Part shown: one piece after another, positions 33,348 through 42,250 of the stretch
Position numbering within the stretch: position 1 is the first letter of the stretch
How the letters are laid out: each line of letters begins with the position of its first letter
Source: Microbacterium mangrovi
GTDB lineage: Bacteria > Actinomycetota > Actinomycetes > Actinomycetales > Microbacteriaceae
Assembly: GCF_000802305.1 (NCBI RefSeq)
Contig: NZ_JTDK01000001.1
Coordinates: forward strand, 248,001-312,000
Length of the DNA: 64,000 bases
Direction of reading: 5' to 3'
The notes under the pieces: model-generated
The model's database searches: none
The model's input: the letters and a program-made list of their open reading frames with translations, nothing else
What the model was told of the DNA's origin: nothing
Position numbers and translations under genes: made by a program

Positions 33348-35996
33348 TCAGCGGGCGGGAGGGCTGACGTCGGCGGTCGCCGTCAGCCGGATGTCACGGC
33401 TCGACGCGCCGACGTGGATGCCGACCTCTCCGCCCGGGGTCACCCAGCCGTGGGTGCCCACATCGTAATACGACACGGCACGGCGCGAAACGGCCACCCG
33501 CACCCGCACCGACTCGCGCGGCGCCAGGTGCACCTTCGCGAAGCCGGCGAGCTGCTGCGGCGGCACCGGGACGGGGGCTGCGATCGGGCCGGCGTAGACC
33601 TGCACGACCTCGCTGCCGGCACGCCCGCCGACATTGCGCACCGTCACCGCGACGGTGCACGCCGCGGCATCCGACCCGGCATCCTCGATCTCGAGGTCGG
33701 AGTACGTGAAGGTCGTGTACGACAGTCCGTGTCCGAACGGGTACGCCGGCACGAGGGCCCGGGCATCCTGCCCGCGGTACCCGACGAACACGCCCTCGCT
33801 GTAGTGCACGCGACCGTCCACGCCCGGGTAGGTCTCGGGCGAGGCCGCGGGGGTGTCCGCGAGGGATGCCGGGAACGTCAGCGGCAGCCGGCCGCCCGGC
33901 TCGGCGGCGCCGGTGAGCACCCGGGCCAGGGCGTCGCCCTGCGCCTGCCCGGGGAACCAGGCCTGCAGCAGGGCGGCGGGACGCGCGCCCCAGTGCATCG
34001 TGTCGACCGGGCTGCCGGTCATCAGCACGACCACGGTCGGCGTGCCGGTGGCGAGGACCGCCCGGATCGTGTCGTCCTGCCCGCTGGGCAGCCGCAGGTG
34101 CGGGCGGTCGTCGGCCTCGGCCTCGTAGGTGCGCACCACGACGACGGCGACGTCCGCGCGCCGAGCGAGGTCGGCGGCCTCGGCCGCGTTCGGGGAGACG
34201 ACGCCCTCCGGTGGGATCCAGCCCAGACGCACCCGGGCGCCGAGCAGGAACCCCTGGGCGGGGTCATCGGCGGCGTACTCGAACACGAGGGCGTACGGCC
34301 GGCCGCCTTCGAGGCGCAGGTCGATCGTGGAGACCGCGGCGGATGCCTCCCCTCCCGACCCCCAGTCGTAGGGCTGCGCGCCGGCGTCGGGCGCGGGTTC
34401 GGAGGCCTCCGCGGCGAGGGCGACGGAGGTGTCGTCGCCGCGGCCGCCGGCGACGACCACGCCGTCGAGGGAGAACGAGAAGCGCCCGAGCGCGGTGACC
34501 GAGAACCGGTACGTGCCGGTCGCGGGGACCGTCAGGGTGCCCGTGTAGCGCACAGAGCTCTGCCCGTTCAGCTCGGTGGGCAGCGTCTCGTAGCTCGGGG
34601 AGCCGGCGTTGAAACCCGGGAAGTTGTGGAACCCGAGGTTGAGCTCGATCTGCCCCTCCGTCCGCACCAGCAGCGGCTCGCCGTCGAACGACGTGTTCGC
34701 GAAGAACTCGGCGCGCAGGCCGCGCTCGCCGTCGGGCGTCGCGAAGAAGCCGGACGGCACGGCATCCGGTCCCGGCAGGAGGGCGCCCGGCGTCACCGGG
34801 TCGGAGCCGGGCGTCGTCACGACCTCGACGTCGTCGCCGAGCGCGCGGCGCAGTCCGTCGACGGGGCTCACACCCCTCGTCCCCCGCACCATCGAGCTGC
34901 CGCCTCCGCGCGCACCGACGGCATCCACGTCGGGGCCGATGAGCGCCACCCGGCGCACGCCCGACAGCGGCAGGACGCCGTTGTTGTGCAGCAGCACCAT
35001 GGCGTCCTCGGCGATCGCCTGCGCGAGGTCGTGATGCTCGGAGGCCGGGAACTCCGCGACGCCGACCGGGTTCTCGATCTGGCCGAGCCCGATGAGGGGA
35101 CGCAGGATGCGGCGCACCTTCTCGTCGAGGGTGGTCTCGGACACCTCGCCCGCCTGCACCGCGTGCCACAGCTGCGCGCCCCAGAATCCCTCGCCGGGCT
35201 GTTCCTGGTCCAGGCCCGCGTTGGCGGATGCCGCGGTGGAGTGGTTCGCGCCGTAGTCGCTCATGATCCAGCCGCGGAACCCGAAGCGGTCCCTCAGGTC
35301 GGTCGTCAGCAGCGTGTGGTCATCGCACGCGAACTCGCCGTTGATGCGGTTGAACGACGCCATCATCGAGGCGACCTTCGCCTCGCGGATGAGCGCCTCG
35401 AACGGCGGCAGGTACAGCTCGTGCATCGTGCGCTCGTCGATGACGGCGTCGATGGTGGAGCGGTGGTCCTCCTGGTTGTTGATCGCATAGTGCTTGGCGC
35501 AGGCCTGCACGCCCTGGTCCTGCACGCCGCGGACGAACGCGACGCCCATCCGCGAGGCCAGCAGGGGGTCCTCGCCGTAGGACTCGAAGGTGCGTCCGCC
35601 CAGCGGCACCCGGGCGATGTCCACGGCCGGCCCGAGCGAGACGTTGTGGTCGGTCGCCCGGCACTCGACGCCGATCACCGAGCCGTACTCGCGGGCCCGC
35701 TCGGTGTCCCAGGTGGCGGCGAGGGCGATCGGTGCGGGCAGGGCGGTCGCGGTCCCGTCGTGCACGTCGCCCTTGTTGATGCGCACTCCGGCGGGCCCGT
35801 CGGCCATCTGGATCGCGGGCAGGCCGAGCCGCTCCAGCGGACGGGCGTAGAAGCCGTAGTTCCAGTTCACCTCGCCGGTGACGAAGGCGATCTTCTCGTC
35901 GAGGGTCATCTGCGCGACGAGCTCCTCGACGCGCGCGTCGACCTCGGGGCAGGCATCCCACGGCGCCTGTGCGACCGTGGTGCGGATGTCGGTCAT
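33348..35996 (-). CDS. GH3 beta-glucosidase with inserted PA14 domain
   Basis: 882 residues. TIM barrel: MADGPAGVRI, KHYAINNQEDHRS and nucleophile Asp in IMSDYGANHST. The second domain has VLLHNNGVLPLSGV. A PA14 domain of about 150 residues is inserted at about 420-590 (LRAEFFANTSFDGEPLLVR ... GTYRFSVTALGRFSFSLDG). The fibronectin-III domain ends the protein (VTVRNVGGRAGSEVVQVYAG). PA14 inserts in GH3 enzymes shape the active-site rim and are associated with short, branched or aryl beta-glucosides. No signal peptide. Six nt behind the symporter gene, so co-transcribed and probably acting on its cargo. Confidence 0.93.
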   Translation of the reverse strand: MTDIRTTVAQAPWDACPEVDARVEELVAQMTLDEKIAFVTGEVNWNYGFYARPLERLGLPAIQMADGPAGVRINKGDVHDGTATALPAPIALAATWDTERAREYGSVIGVECRATDHNVSLGPAVDIARVPLGGRTFESYGEDPLLASRMGVAFVRGVQDQGVQACAKHYAINNQEDHRSTIDAVIDERTMHELYLPPFEALIREAKVASMMASFNRINGEFACDDHTLLTTDLRDRFGFRGWIMSDYGANHSTAASANAGLDQEQPGEGFWGAQLWHAVQAGEVSETTLDEKVRRILRPLIGLGQIENPVGVAEFPASEHHDLAQAIAEDAMVLLHNNGVLPLSGVRRVALIGPDVDAVGARGGGSSMVRGTRGVSPVDGLRRALGDDVEVVTTPGSDPVTPGALLPGPDAVPSGFFATPDGERGLRAEFFANTSFDGEPLLVRTEGQIELNLGFHNFPGFNAGSPSYETLPTELNGQSSVRYTGTLTVPATGTYRFSVTALGRFSFSLDGVVVAGGRGDDTSVALAAEASEPAPDAGAQPYDWGSGGEASAAVSTIDLRLEGGRPYALVFEYAADDPAQGFLLGARVRLGWIPPEGVVSPNAAEAADLARRADVAVVVVRTYEAEADDRPHLRLPSGQDDTIRAVLATGTPTVVVLMTGSPVDTMHWGARPAALLQAWFPGQAQGDALARVLTGAAEPGGRLPLTFPASLADTPAASPETYPGVDGRVHYSEGVFVGYRGQDARALVPAYPFGHGLSYTTFTYSDLEIEDAGSDAAACTVAVTVRNVGGRAGSEVVQVYAGPIAAPVPVPPQQLAGFAKVHLAPRESVRVRVAVSRRAVSYYDVGTHGWVTPGGEVGIHVGASSRDIRLTATADVSPPAR

Positions 35997-36002
35997 GGCG
36001 TC

Positions 36003-37343
36003 CTACTTGACCTTCTTGATCGGGAAGATCACGATGGCGCCGATGAGGCAGGCGACCGCGCAGACGGTGAACCAGACGCCGTAGTCCGCTCCGCTCGCGC
36101 CACCGGTGGCGGCCAGCACGAGGCCGCCGATGAGCGGCGCGAACGTCTGCGGCAGCGCGTTGGCGATGTTGAACACGCCGAGGTCCTTGCCCGAATCGTC
36201 CGGGTTCGGCAGGACATCCATGACGAGCGCGTAGTCGACGCCGACGTAGATGCCGTAGGCGAGACCGAGGATGAGTTCGAGCACGTAGTACTGCGGAACG
36301 CTGGTGATGAAGATGAGCGACAGGGTGCCCACCGCGTAGATCGCGGTCGAGGTCCAGACGAAGATCTTGCGCCGGCCGATCTTGTCGGAGATCTTCCCGC
36401 TGATCCACGCGGTCAGCACGAGGGCGGCCGTGTAGACCAGGGTCGTGTTGGCGATGAGCAGGGGCACCTCCGCCGCCGGGACGCCGAGGTGGAACTGCAT
36501 GTAGGCGAAGCGGAACGTCGAGAAGCCGAACGCGGCGAACGTGATGAGGAACCGGGACCACCAGGCCAGTGCGTAGTCCGGGTTCTTGACGGGGCTCACC
36601 CAGAAGGTCTGGAGGACCTCGACGAAGCTCATGCGCGCAGGCTTCTCGGGGAGCACCTTGTCGGGCAGCACGAGGGCGAAGATCAGCATCGCGACGATCG
36701 CGAGGACGGACGGGATCACGAAGACGACGAACAGGTTCGGGGCGAACCACCCGGCGACGTAGATGCCGAGCACGATGCCGACCTGCTGCGCGATGCCGAG
36801 ACCGGCGGTGACCGATCCGTGCGAGCCCTTCGGCACCTGGTCCGCGATCGTCGCGACGAACGGGGCGAACGCCATGTTGGCGCCGGTCTGCGCGAGCGCC
36901 CAGCCGATGGTGGCCGTCATCAGGTTCGGGGCGAGAGCCATGATGGCGAACGCGACGGTCATGATCACGACGCCGAGCACGATCCAGATGCGGCGGCGGC
37001 CCCAGCGGGAGGTCGTGCGGTCCGAGACGCGTCCGAACACGACGTTCGCGACGGTGGCGAAGAAGGCGCCGACCCCGCCGAGGATGGCCGCGGCGCTGTT
37101 GAACGACTCGGCGCCCGCGGGAAGCGCTCCGGACGCCTGCAGCGCCTGGATCTTCATGCCGATGCCGACGATCGCGGGGCCGAGCAGGGCGATGAAGAAG
37201 ACCAGCTGCGCGATGAGCAGCCACCAAACGTAGCTCTTCTTCGGCGGCTCGGTCGGCTCGCTGAACCAGTGGTGCTCGTGGGTCCTGGTCGCCGTCGTCA
37301 TACCTGACGGGTTACCTGCGGCGGATCCGCTGACGGAACTCAT
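36003..37343 (-). CDS. MFS sugar/glucoside transporter
   Basis: 446 residues, 12 membrane helices. The loop-2 motif GRVSDRTTSRWGRRRIWIV and the loop-8 counterpart GKISDKIGRRKIF mark the major facilitator superfamily. The sequence resembles the GPH/SLC45-type disaccharide importers. First gene of the operon with two GH3 enzymes and a TetR regulator, so it probably imports beta-glucosides. The start ATG is preceded by AAAGGAGG and by a 23-nt leader identical to that of the histidine phosphatase gene. A 23-bp operator lies 65 nt upstream. Confidence 0.88.
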   Translation of the reverse strand: MSSVSGSAAGNPSGMTTATRTHEHHWFSEPTEPPKKSYVWWLLIAQLVFFIALLGPAIVGIGMKIQALQASGALPAGAESFNSAAAILGGVGAFFATVANVVFGRVSDRTTSRWGRRRIWIVLGVVIMTVAFAIMALAPNLMTATIGWALAQTGANMAFAPFVATIADQVPKGSHGSVTAGLGIAQQVGIVLGIYVAGWFAPNLFVVFVIPSVLAIVAMLIFALVLPDKVLPEKPARMSFVEVLQTFWVSPVKNPDYALAWWSRFLITFAAFGFSTFRFAYMQFHLGVPAAEVPLLIANTTLVYTAALVLTAWISGKISDKIGRRKIFVWTSTAIYAVGTLSLIFITSVPQYYVLELILGLAYGIYVGVDYALVMDVLPNPDDSGKDLGVFNIANALPQTFAPLIGGLVLAATGGASGADYGVWFTVCAVACLIGAIVIFPIKKVK

Positions 37344-37362
37344 ACCTGCCTCCTTTGGCGGG
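37340..37362 (-). promoter_or_regulatory. Leader/RBS identical to that of the phosphatase gene
   Basis: Twenty-three nt, covering the start codon, the AAAGGAGG Shine-Dalgarno and the flanking GCAGGT spacer, are identical to 38385-38407. The two genes are otherwise unrelated, so this points to duplication of a promoter/leader cassette. Confidence 0.8.
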
Positions 37363-37408
37363 GTGAGGGGCTCGTAGACAAGGGGGACTGCGAACGCCTG
37401 GGGTGAAT

Positions 37409-37431
37409 GAAACCTATTCCGATTCGGTTTC
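37409..37431. promoter_or_regulatory. TetR-type operator upstream of the transporter operon
   Basis: An imperfect palindrome with arms GAAACC and GGTTTC around an 11-nt centre. It is 18/23 identical to 38428-38450 upstream of the phosphatase gene. It sits 65 nt before the transporter start. Likely site for the TetR protein encoded at the end of the operon. The rest of 37344-37527 holds no gene. Confidence 0.7.
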
Positions 37432-37527
37432 GAGGCGCAAGAGGTTTTCCGGACGCCGTGCGGAATCGAACGTGGGAGCCGCGCCGGGGGAGAGGTCCGT
37501 CATCCCCCGACGCGACGAAGGGGGGAG

Positions 37528-38388
37528 CTACTTCTGGTAGCTCTTGTCGTTCACGGTGAGCACCTTCCAGGTGCCGTTCGTGTACGACAGCTTGCTGACG
37601 GCGACGTTCGAGATGCCGCCCGCGACCGTGGTATGCAGCGAGTCGGTGAGGAAGCACGAGATCGACAGGCCGCTGGAGACGACGAGGATGCGCTTGTCGT
37701 TGCGCTTCGCGGCATCCTGCGCGATCTCATTCAGGTCGGCCGACATGCGGGCATCCACGTCCGTGCAGTCTTCGGCGGGCAGCACCGCGCCGTTCTCGGC
37801 GGGCTCCGACGCGACGGCCTTCATCGCGGACATCAGGGCGTCCAGTCCCCGTTGCGTCGCGGCGATCGCCTGCATCGTCTGCCATCCGCCGTTCTGCCCG
37901 GTCGCATCGGCCGGTGCCTGGGCGGGGGCCGCGTGGTCGACCGTGTAGCCGAGGTGCTCGACGATCGCCGTCCACATCTCCTTGTTCTCGGCGCCCTCGT
38001 AGCGGCCGAAGTCGATCTCCCGGAGCCCGGCGAGCTGCGTCACGGGCAGGCTGCTCTGCCCGGCGCCCTGCAGGATCAGCTGCGCGGACTCGAGGTGCCG
38101 CTTCATGTCGGCCGAGTACGCCGCATCGAACGCGCCCTCCCGGGCGCGGATGTTCTGGCCGACGGTCACCGGCAGCGCGCGGCCGGCCTGGATCAGGGGC
38201 GAGTCGGTCCAGCCCTGCACCCGCTCGAGCGTGTTGAGGATCGTCTGCCCGTGCCGCGTGAGGTAGATCGTGACGGTCTTGTCGCTGCCCTTGCCGGCGG
38301 GCTGGACCGGAGAGGCCCAGCCCCCGAGTGCGGTGACGGCGAGGATCGCGGTGGCCGCGATCGCGATGCGCGAGAGATGACGGTTCAT
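37528..38388 (-). CDS. Secreted histidine-phosphatase-fold protein
   Basis: 286 residues with a signal peptide (about 1-32; hydrophobic IAIAATAILAVTALGGWA). Phosphoglycerate-mutase-like fold: IYLTRHGQTILNTLERVQGW, with the phosphate-accepting His in RHG, then REIDFGRYEGAENKEMW. The usual second catalytic His of the C-terminal VSHG is replaced by Ser (LVVSSGLSISCFL), so activity may be altered or absent. It shares its operator and its 23-nt leader with the transporter gene downstream on the same strand. It is probably co-regulated with glucoside uptake, perhaps dephosphorylating an extracellular compound. Confidence 0.82.
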   Translation of the reverse strand: MNRHLSRIAIAATAILAVTALGGWASPVQPAGKGSDKTVTIYLTRHGQTILNTLERVQGWTDSPLIQAGRALPVTVGQNIRAREGAFDAAYSADMKRHLESAQLILQGAGQSSLPVTQLAGLREIDFGRYEGAENKEMWTAIVEHLGYTVDHAAPAQAPADATGQNGGWQTMQAIAATQRGLDALMSAMKAVASEPAENGAVLPAEDCTDVDARMSADLNEIAQDAAKRNDKRILVVSSGLSISCFLTDSLHTTVAGGISNVAVSKLSYTNGTWKVLTVNDKSYQK

Positions 38389-38407
38389 ACCTGCCTCCTT
38401 TGGCGGG
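38385..38407 (-). promoter_or_regulatory. Leader/RBS identical to that of the transporter gene
   Basis: The 23 nt around AAAGGAGG and the ATG are identical to 37340-37362 (see that entry). Sequence identity ends abruptly on both sides. Confidence 0.8.
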
Positions 38408-38427
38408 TCGATCGAAGAGCGTGACAG

Positions 38428-38450
38428 AAAACCTACTCGGATTAGTTTTC
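38428..38450. promoter_or_regulatory. TetR-type operator upstream of the phosphatase gene
   Basis: AAAACCTA at the left and TTAGTTTTC at the right, 18/23 identical to 37409-37431. It lies 39 nt upstream of the phosphatase start and 141 nt before the divergent MHS transporter gene, which it could also influence. Confidence 0.7.
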
Positions 38451-38524
38451 TTGCCGCAACTCTGTTTGAGCGATCGCTCGTCTTGAAGGCGCGCGCACGC
38501 TCGCCGAGAAGCCTCGATTCGGGG

Positions 38525-38553
38525 TTGACGAGAGAGAACTAGAGGACTAGACC
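38525..38553 (+). promoter_or_regulatory. Candidate sigma-70-type promoter of the sulfatase operon
   Basis: TTGACG (38525-38530), a 17-nt spacer and TAGACC (38548-38553). The spacer and -10 overlap a CTAG-AGGA-CTAG palindrome (38539-38550), a possible operator for the GntR protein of this operon. The -10 match is weak. Confidence 0.4.
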
Positions 38554-38591
38554 TGTTCTTGTCATCACCGCCGATGCCCGAGGAGAAACCC

Positions 38592-39896
38592 GTGTCCCAG
38601 ACGATCACCGCCACTGCGCTGCCCCCACGTGTGCTGAGAAAGACCGCCGTCGCCACCATGGTCGGCAACCTCATCGAGTTCTATGACTTCAACATCTACG
38701 GAACGCTCAGCGCGATCGTTTTCGGCCGCATCTTCTTCGCGAACCTCGACCCGGTGACGGCGACCTTCATGTCGCTGGCGACCTTCGCCGTCGGCTTCCT
38801 CGCCCGCCCGCTCGGCGGGATCGTGTTCGGCCACTTCGGCGACCGGTTCGGCCGCAAGCCGATGCTCGTCGCCAGCCTGCTCACCATGGGCGGCGCGACC
38901 GCTCTCATGGGGCTGCTCCCCACCTTCGCGGCGGTGGGCTGGCTCGCGCCGGTGCTGCTCGTCGCCCTCCGCTTCGTTCAGGGGCTCGGCATCGGCGGGG
39001 AGTGGGGCGGCGCCGTCACGCTCATGCTCGAGTCCGCCCCGGAGCGCCGGCGCGGCATCTTCGGATCCGTCGTCCAGTCCGGCGCCGGTCTGGGCATCAT
39101 CCTCTCCACCGCGACGGTCACGGTGCTGTTGACCACGCTGACCCCCGAGCAGATGGATGCCTGGGGGTGGCGCATCCCGCTGCTGCTGAGCGTCGCCCTC
39201 GTCGTCGTGGGCCTGATCGTCCGATCCCGCATCGAGGAGTCGCCTGAGTTCACCGCGATGCAGTCGAGGTCGAAGGTGGCGCGCGCGCCCCTCGCGGAGA
39301 CCCTGCGCCGCCACTGGCGGATGGTGCTGCTCGCGATCGGCATGTACATCGCCATCGCCGCGTTCGGGTTCACCCAGGGCGTGTTCTTCACGAGCTACCT
39401 CGTCAACACCGTGCAGCTGCCGCAGTCCGTGGCGACGACGGCGAACCTGATCGCCGCGATCTTCTACCTGGCAGCGACGTTCCTCGGCGGATACCTGTCC
39501 GACCGCATCGGACGCATCCGCACGTACGTCATCGGCGGGCTTGTGCTCATCCCCGCACCGTTCCTGATGTTCGGCGCGGGGGCGACGGGCTCGGTCGCGC
39601 TCATCTACGCCACCATGGTGCTGATCGGCCTCATCACCGGCACCGGGTACGGGGCCCAGGCATCACTGTTCTTCGAGCTCTTCCCGGCGCGGGTGCGATA
39701 CACCGGCATCTCGCTCGGCTTCCAGATCGCAGCCGTCATCGGTGGCGGTCTCACGCCGCTGCTGGGCGCCGCCCTCACTCAGGCGACGGGGTCCACCGTC
39801 TCGATCTCGCTCTACATCGCGGTGCTGTGCGTCGTGCTCGTCCTGTGCACGCTCGCCGCGCCGTCCATCATCCGCAAGGAGGGAAACCGCGCATGA
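38592..39896 (+). CDS. MHS-family MFS transporter
   Basis: 434 residues from GTG 38592, chosen because GAGGAGA lies 6-8 nt upstream; an earlier in-frame ATG at 38559 has no site. Signature of the metabolite:H+ symporter branch: GNLIEFYDFNIYGTLSAIVF, then GHFGDRFGRKPMLV and QGLGIGGEWGGAVTLMLE. Twelve helices. Such proteins import organic acids, betaines or similar anions. Its stop overlaps the sulfatase start (ATGA), so it probably imports the sulfated compound or exports or imports the released acid. Confidence 0.9.
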   Translation: MSQTITATALPPRVLRKTAVATMVGNLIEFYDFNIYGTLSAIVFGRIFFANLDPVTATFMSLATFAVGFLARPLGGIVFGHFGDRFGRKPMLVASLLTMGGATALMGLLPTFAAVGWLAPVLLVALRFVQGLGIGGEWGGAVTLMLESAPERRRGIFGSVVQSGAGLGIILSTATVTVLLTTLTPEQMDAWGWRIPLLLSVALVVVGLIVRSRIEESPEFTAMQSRSKVARAPLAETLRRHWRMVLLAIGMYIAIAAFGFTQGVFFTSYLVNTVQLPQSVATTANLIAAIFYLAATFLGGYLSDRIGRIRTYVIGGLVLIPAPFLMFGAGATGSVALIYATMVLIGLITGTGYGAQASLFFELFPARVRYTGISLGFQIAAVIGGGLTPLLGAALTQATGSTVSISLYIAVLCVVLVLCTLAAPSIIRKEGNRA

Positions 39897-41419
39897 CCGC
39901 GCCGCGCACCGTGATCCTGTTCATGGTCGATCAGCTCGCCGCCAAGTGGCTCGAGGTCGCCCGACAGGGGATCGTCGACCTGCCGAACTTCGATGCGCTG
40001 CAGGCGGAGGGGGTGACGTTCGCGAACGCCTTCACCACCAACCCGGTGTGCAGTCCGTCGCGGGCCAGCATCGCGACGGGTATGTCGCCGTCGAGCCACG
40101 GCGTCACGGAGTGCGGATACGACCTCGACCCGGCCGTGCCGACGTTCATGCGGGCGTTGCAGGCCGACGGGTGGCGCACCGGCGCATTCGGCAAGGTGCA
40201 TTTCGTCACGCAGCTGGAAACGCTCAGCCCCGACTACCGTCCGTACGGATTCGACGTCGTGCACAACACCGAGGATGCTCGCGCCGGCGCGTGGACGGAT
40301 TGGGTGCGGGAGCGGCATCCGGAGCACTATGAGGCGGCGTTGTCGACGGTCTGGATGACGATGGCTCCGGATCTCCTCGACTACGGCCCGGATCGAGAAG
40401 ACCTCCGGGCGCGGATCCTCGATGCGCAGCGGCGATTCCCCGAGTCGGTCGGCAACGCCTACGAGCTGCCCTTTCCGGCAGAAGTCTCGCAGACCGCGTG
40501 GATCACGGAACGGGCGTGCGAGTTCCTGCGGGATGCCACCGGGGACGTCTTCGCGCACATCAGCTATGTGCAGCCGCACAACCCGTTCGCTCCGCCGGCC
40601 GAGTACGTGGACCGGGTCGAGGTCACCGCGATTCCGGATCCGGCTGCCGCGGCCTGGCAGGACACGCCGATCCCGTACTACGACCAGGAGCGGTACGCGC
40701 ACGCGTCCTACGACGTCACCGACTGGAGGCGTGAGCGTCGGCTGTACTTCGCCGACATCGCCCACCTCGACCACGAGCTGGGGGTGGTGCGCCAGACGCT
40801 GGCCGATCGGGGGCGCCTTGCGGATTGTCTGTTCATCTTCACTTCCGACCACGGCGAGATGCTCCACGACCAGGGCCTCACCGGCAAGTGGGAGCGGCAC
40901 TACGACCCGTGCATCCGGGTGCCGATGATCCTCGCCGCGCCCGGGGTCCGCGCCGGGCGACGCACCGAGCTGGTGCAGCACGAAGACATCGCCGCGACGA
41001 TCTACGACTGGACCGGGGTGCGAGGTCCCACCGTGGCGGTGCGACATGTCGACGACTCGGTGACCACCCAGACGCTGCTGCACGGTGACTCGCTCCTGCC
41101 GCTCGCATGCGGCGACACGAACCCCGCGGGCTGGCGTGACGGAGTGCTCATCCAATCCAACAACAGCCACTTCGAGGCATCCCCGCGCAGCTGGGCGCGG
41201 TCCCTGCGTACGGAGCGCTACCGGTTCACCCGCCATCTGGCCGGCGGCGGCGAGCAGTTCTTCGATCTGGAGGCCGATCCGGACGAACAGCACAACCTCA
41301 TCAACGACCAAGAGCTCGCCGGCATCCGAGACGATCTGCGCGAGCGCCTCGCCGAGCGCTCGGTCCTGGACGCCTACCCGACCAGTCCGCGTGGGGTGTT
41401 CCAGCTCGGGACATGGTGA
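39893..41419 (+). CDS. Type I sulfatase (arylsulfatase/choline-sulfatase-like)
   Basis: 508 residues. Formylglycine motif TNPVCSPSRASIATG: Cys in CxPSR is converted to formylglycine by an FGE enzyme that is not encoded here. Metal site at the N-terminus (FMVDQLAAKWL) and TSDHGEMLHDQGLTGKWERHYDP near the end, both typical of alkaline-phosphatase-fold sulfatases. FGKVHF supplies the active-site Lys. No signal peptide, so hydrolysis is intracellular, after import by the coupled MHS transporter. The intracellular location and this partner make a small sulfate ester, such as choline sulfate, plausible. Confidence 0.9.
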   Translation: MTAPRTVILFMVDQLAAKWLEVARQGIVDLPNFDALQAEGVTFANAFTTNPVCSPSRASIATGMSPSSHGVTECGYDLDPAVPTFMRALQADGWRTGAFGKVHFVTQLETLSPDYRPYGFDVVHNTEDARAGAWTDWVRERHPEHYEAALSTVWMTMAPDLLDYGPDREDLRARILDAQRRFPESVGNAYELPFPAEVSQTAWITERACEFLRDATGDVFAHISYVQPHNPFAPPAEYVDRVEVTAIPDPAAAAWQDTPIPYYDQERYAHASYDVTDWRRERRLYFADIAHLDHELGVVRQTLADRGRLADCLFIFTSDHGEMLHDQGLTGKWERHYDPCIRVPMILAAPGVRAGRRTELVQHEDIAATIYDWTGVRGPTVAVRHVDDSVTTQTLLHGDSLLPLACGDTNPAGWRDGVLIQSNNSHFEASPRSWARSLRTERYRFTRHLAGGGEQFFDLEADPDEQHNLINDQELAGIRDDLRERLAERSVLDAYPTSPRGVFQLGTW

Positions 41420-41440
41420 TGTCGACGGGATAATCGAAGG

Positions 41441-42181
41441 ATGCCAGCCCCCTCTCGCGCCGCGTACGCGTTCGACCGGATCAGCCGGCTGATCTCGGAC
41501 GGCGCCGCGGGCGACCGGCTGCCGTCCGAGAAGGAGCTCGCCGCGACGCTCGGGGTGAGCCGGGTCACGGTGCGCGACGCCCTGATGAGGCTGTGGCACG
41601 AGGGAGCGATTGTGCGACGCTGGGGAGCAGGCACGTACATCGCCGAGCGCCGGCCGGCCGATGCCGCGGTCTACCGCAACCTCTACATCGACGCGAGCAG
41701 CATCGGATCCCTCCCGTCGCGCATCGCCGAACGAGGGCTCAGCGTCGAGCTGCGCGGCTTCGCGTACGCTGACGGGCCGGTGAGTGACTGGGTCCGCGTG
41801 GAGCCGGGATTCGACCTGCCGCTGTGGCGAATCGAGCGCACGCTCGCGATATCCGGGCGGCCCGGCATCCTGATGATTGATTACGTGCCGACGGAGATCG
41901 GCGGGATACCTGTCGATCCTTCTGAACTGAGGGACCTCGGCATCGACTTCCAGCTCTTTCTCGCCCGTTACGGGCAGCGCGTCGTGAAGCAGGAGTCCAC
42001 GATGGTGGCCGACGTCGCGGACGATGTGACTGCGCGCAATTTGGGGCTGCCGGAGGGGACGCCTGTGCTGGCCGCACGGCAGCGCAGCATCTCCGAGCAC
42101 GGCGACGTGATCGGATGCAGCGACGTGATCTACCGCAGCGACGTGTTCGGTCAGGTGCTCGTGCGCACCCTCGCCGAATGA
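41441..42181 (+). CDS. GntR/HutC-family regulator of the sulfatase operon
   Basis: 246 residues. GntR winged helix: AYAFDRISRLISDGAAGDRL, LPSEKELAATLGVSRVTVRD and a C-terminal wing AIVRRWGAGTYI. The UTRA ligand-binding domain follows (LWRIERTLAISGRPGILMID; LPEGTPVLAARQRSISEHG). It lies 21 nt after the sulfatase gene with GAAGG before the ATG, so it is the third gene of the operon and is likely autoregulatory, sensing the imported substrate. Confidence 0.92.
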   Translation: MPAPSRAAYAFDRISRLISDGAAGDRLPSEKELAATLGVSRVTVRDALMRLWHEGAIVRRWGAGTYIAERRPADAAVYRNLYIDASSIGSLPSRIAERGLSVELRGFAYADGPVSDWVRVEPGFDLPLWRIERTLAISGRPGILMIDYVPTEIGGIPVDPSELRDLGIDFQLFLARYGQRVVKQESTMVADVADDVTARNLGLPEGTPVLAARQRSISEHGDVIGCSDVIYRSDVFGQVLVRTLAE

Positions 42182-42250
42182 CCGACGACCAGCGTCGCGG
42201 GATGCCCGGAAGGGCGCGTTGTCGCCGGTCGGGCCCCGACGGGATCGGTG

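Noticed and set aside
33414..37307. A 1297-codon open frame on the plus strand opposite the GH3 and transporter genes
   Set aside because: Its composition is Arg/Gly/His/Asp-rich without domains, as expected for antisense reading of GC-rich genes; the minus strand carries clear GH3 and MFS motifs.
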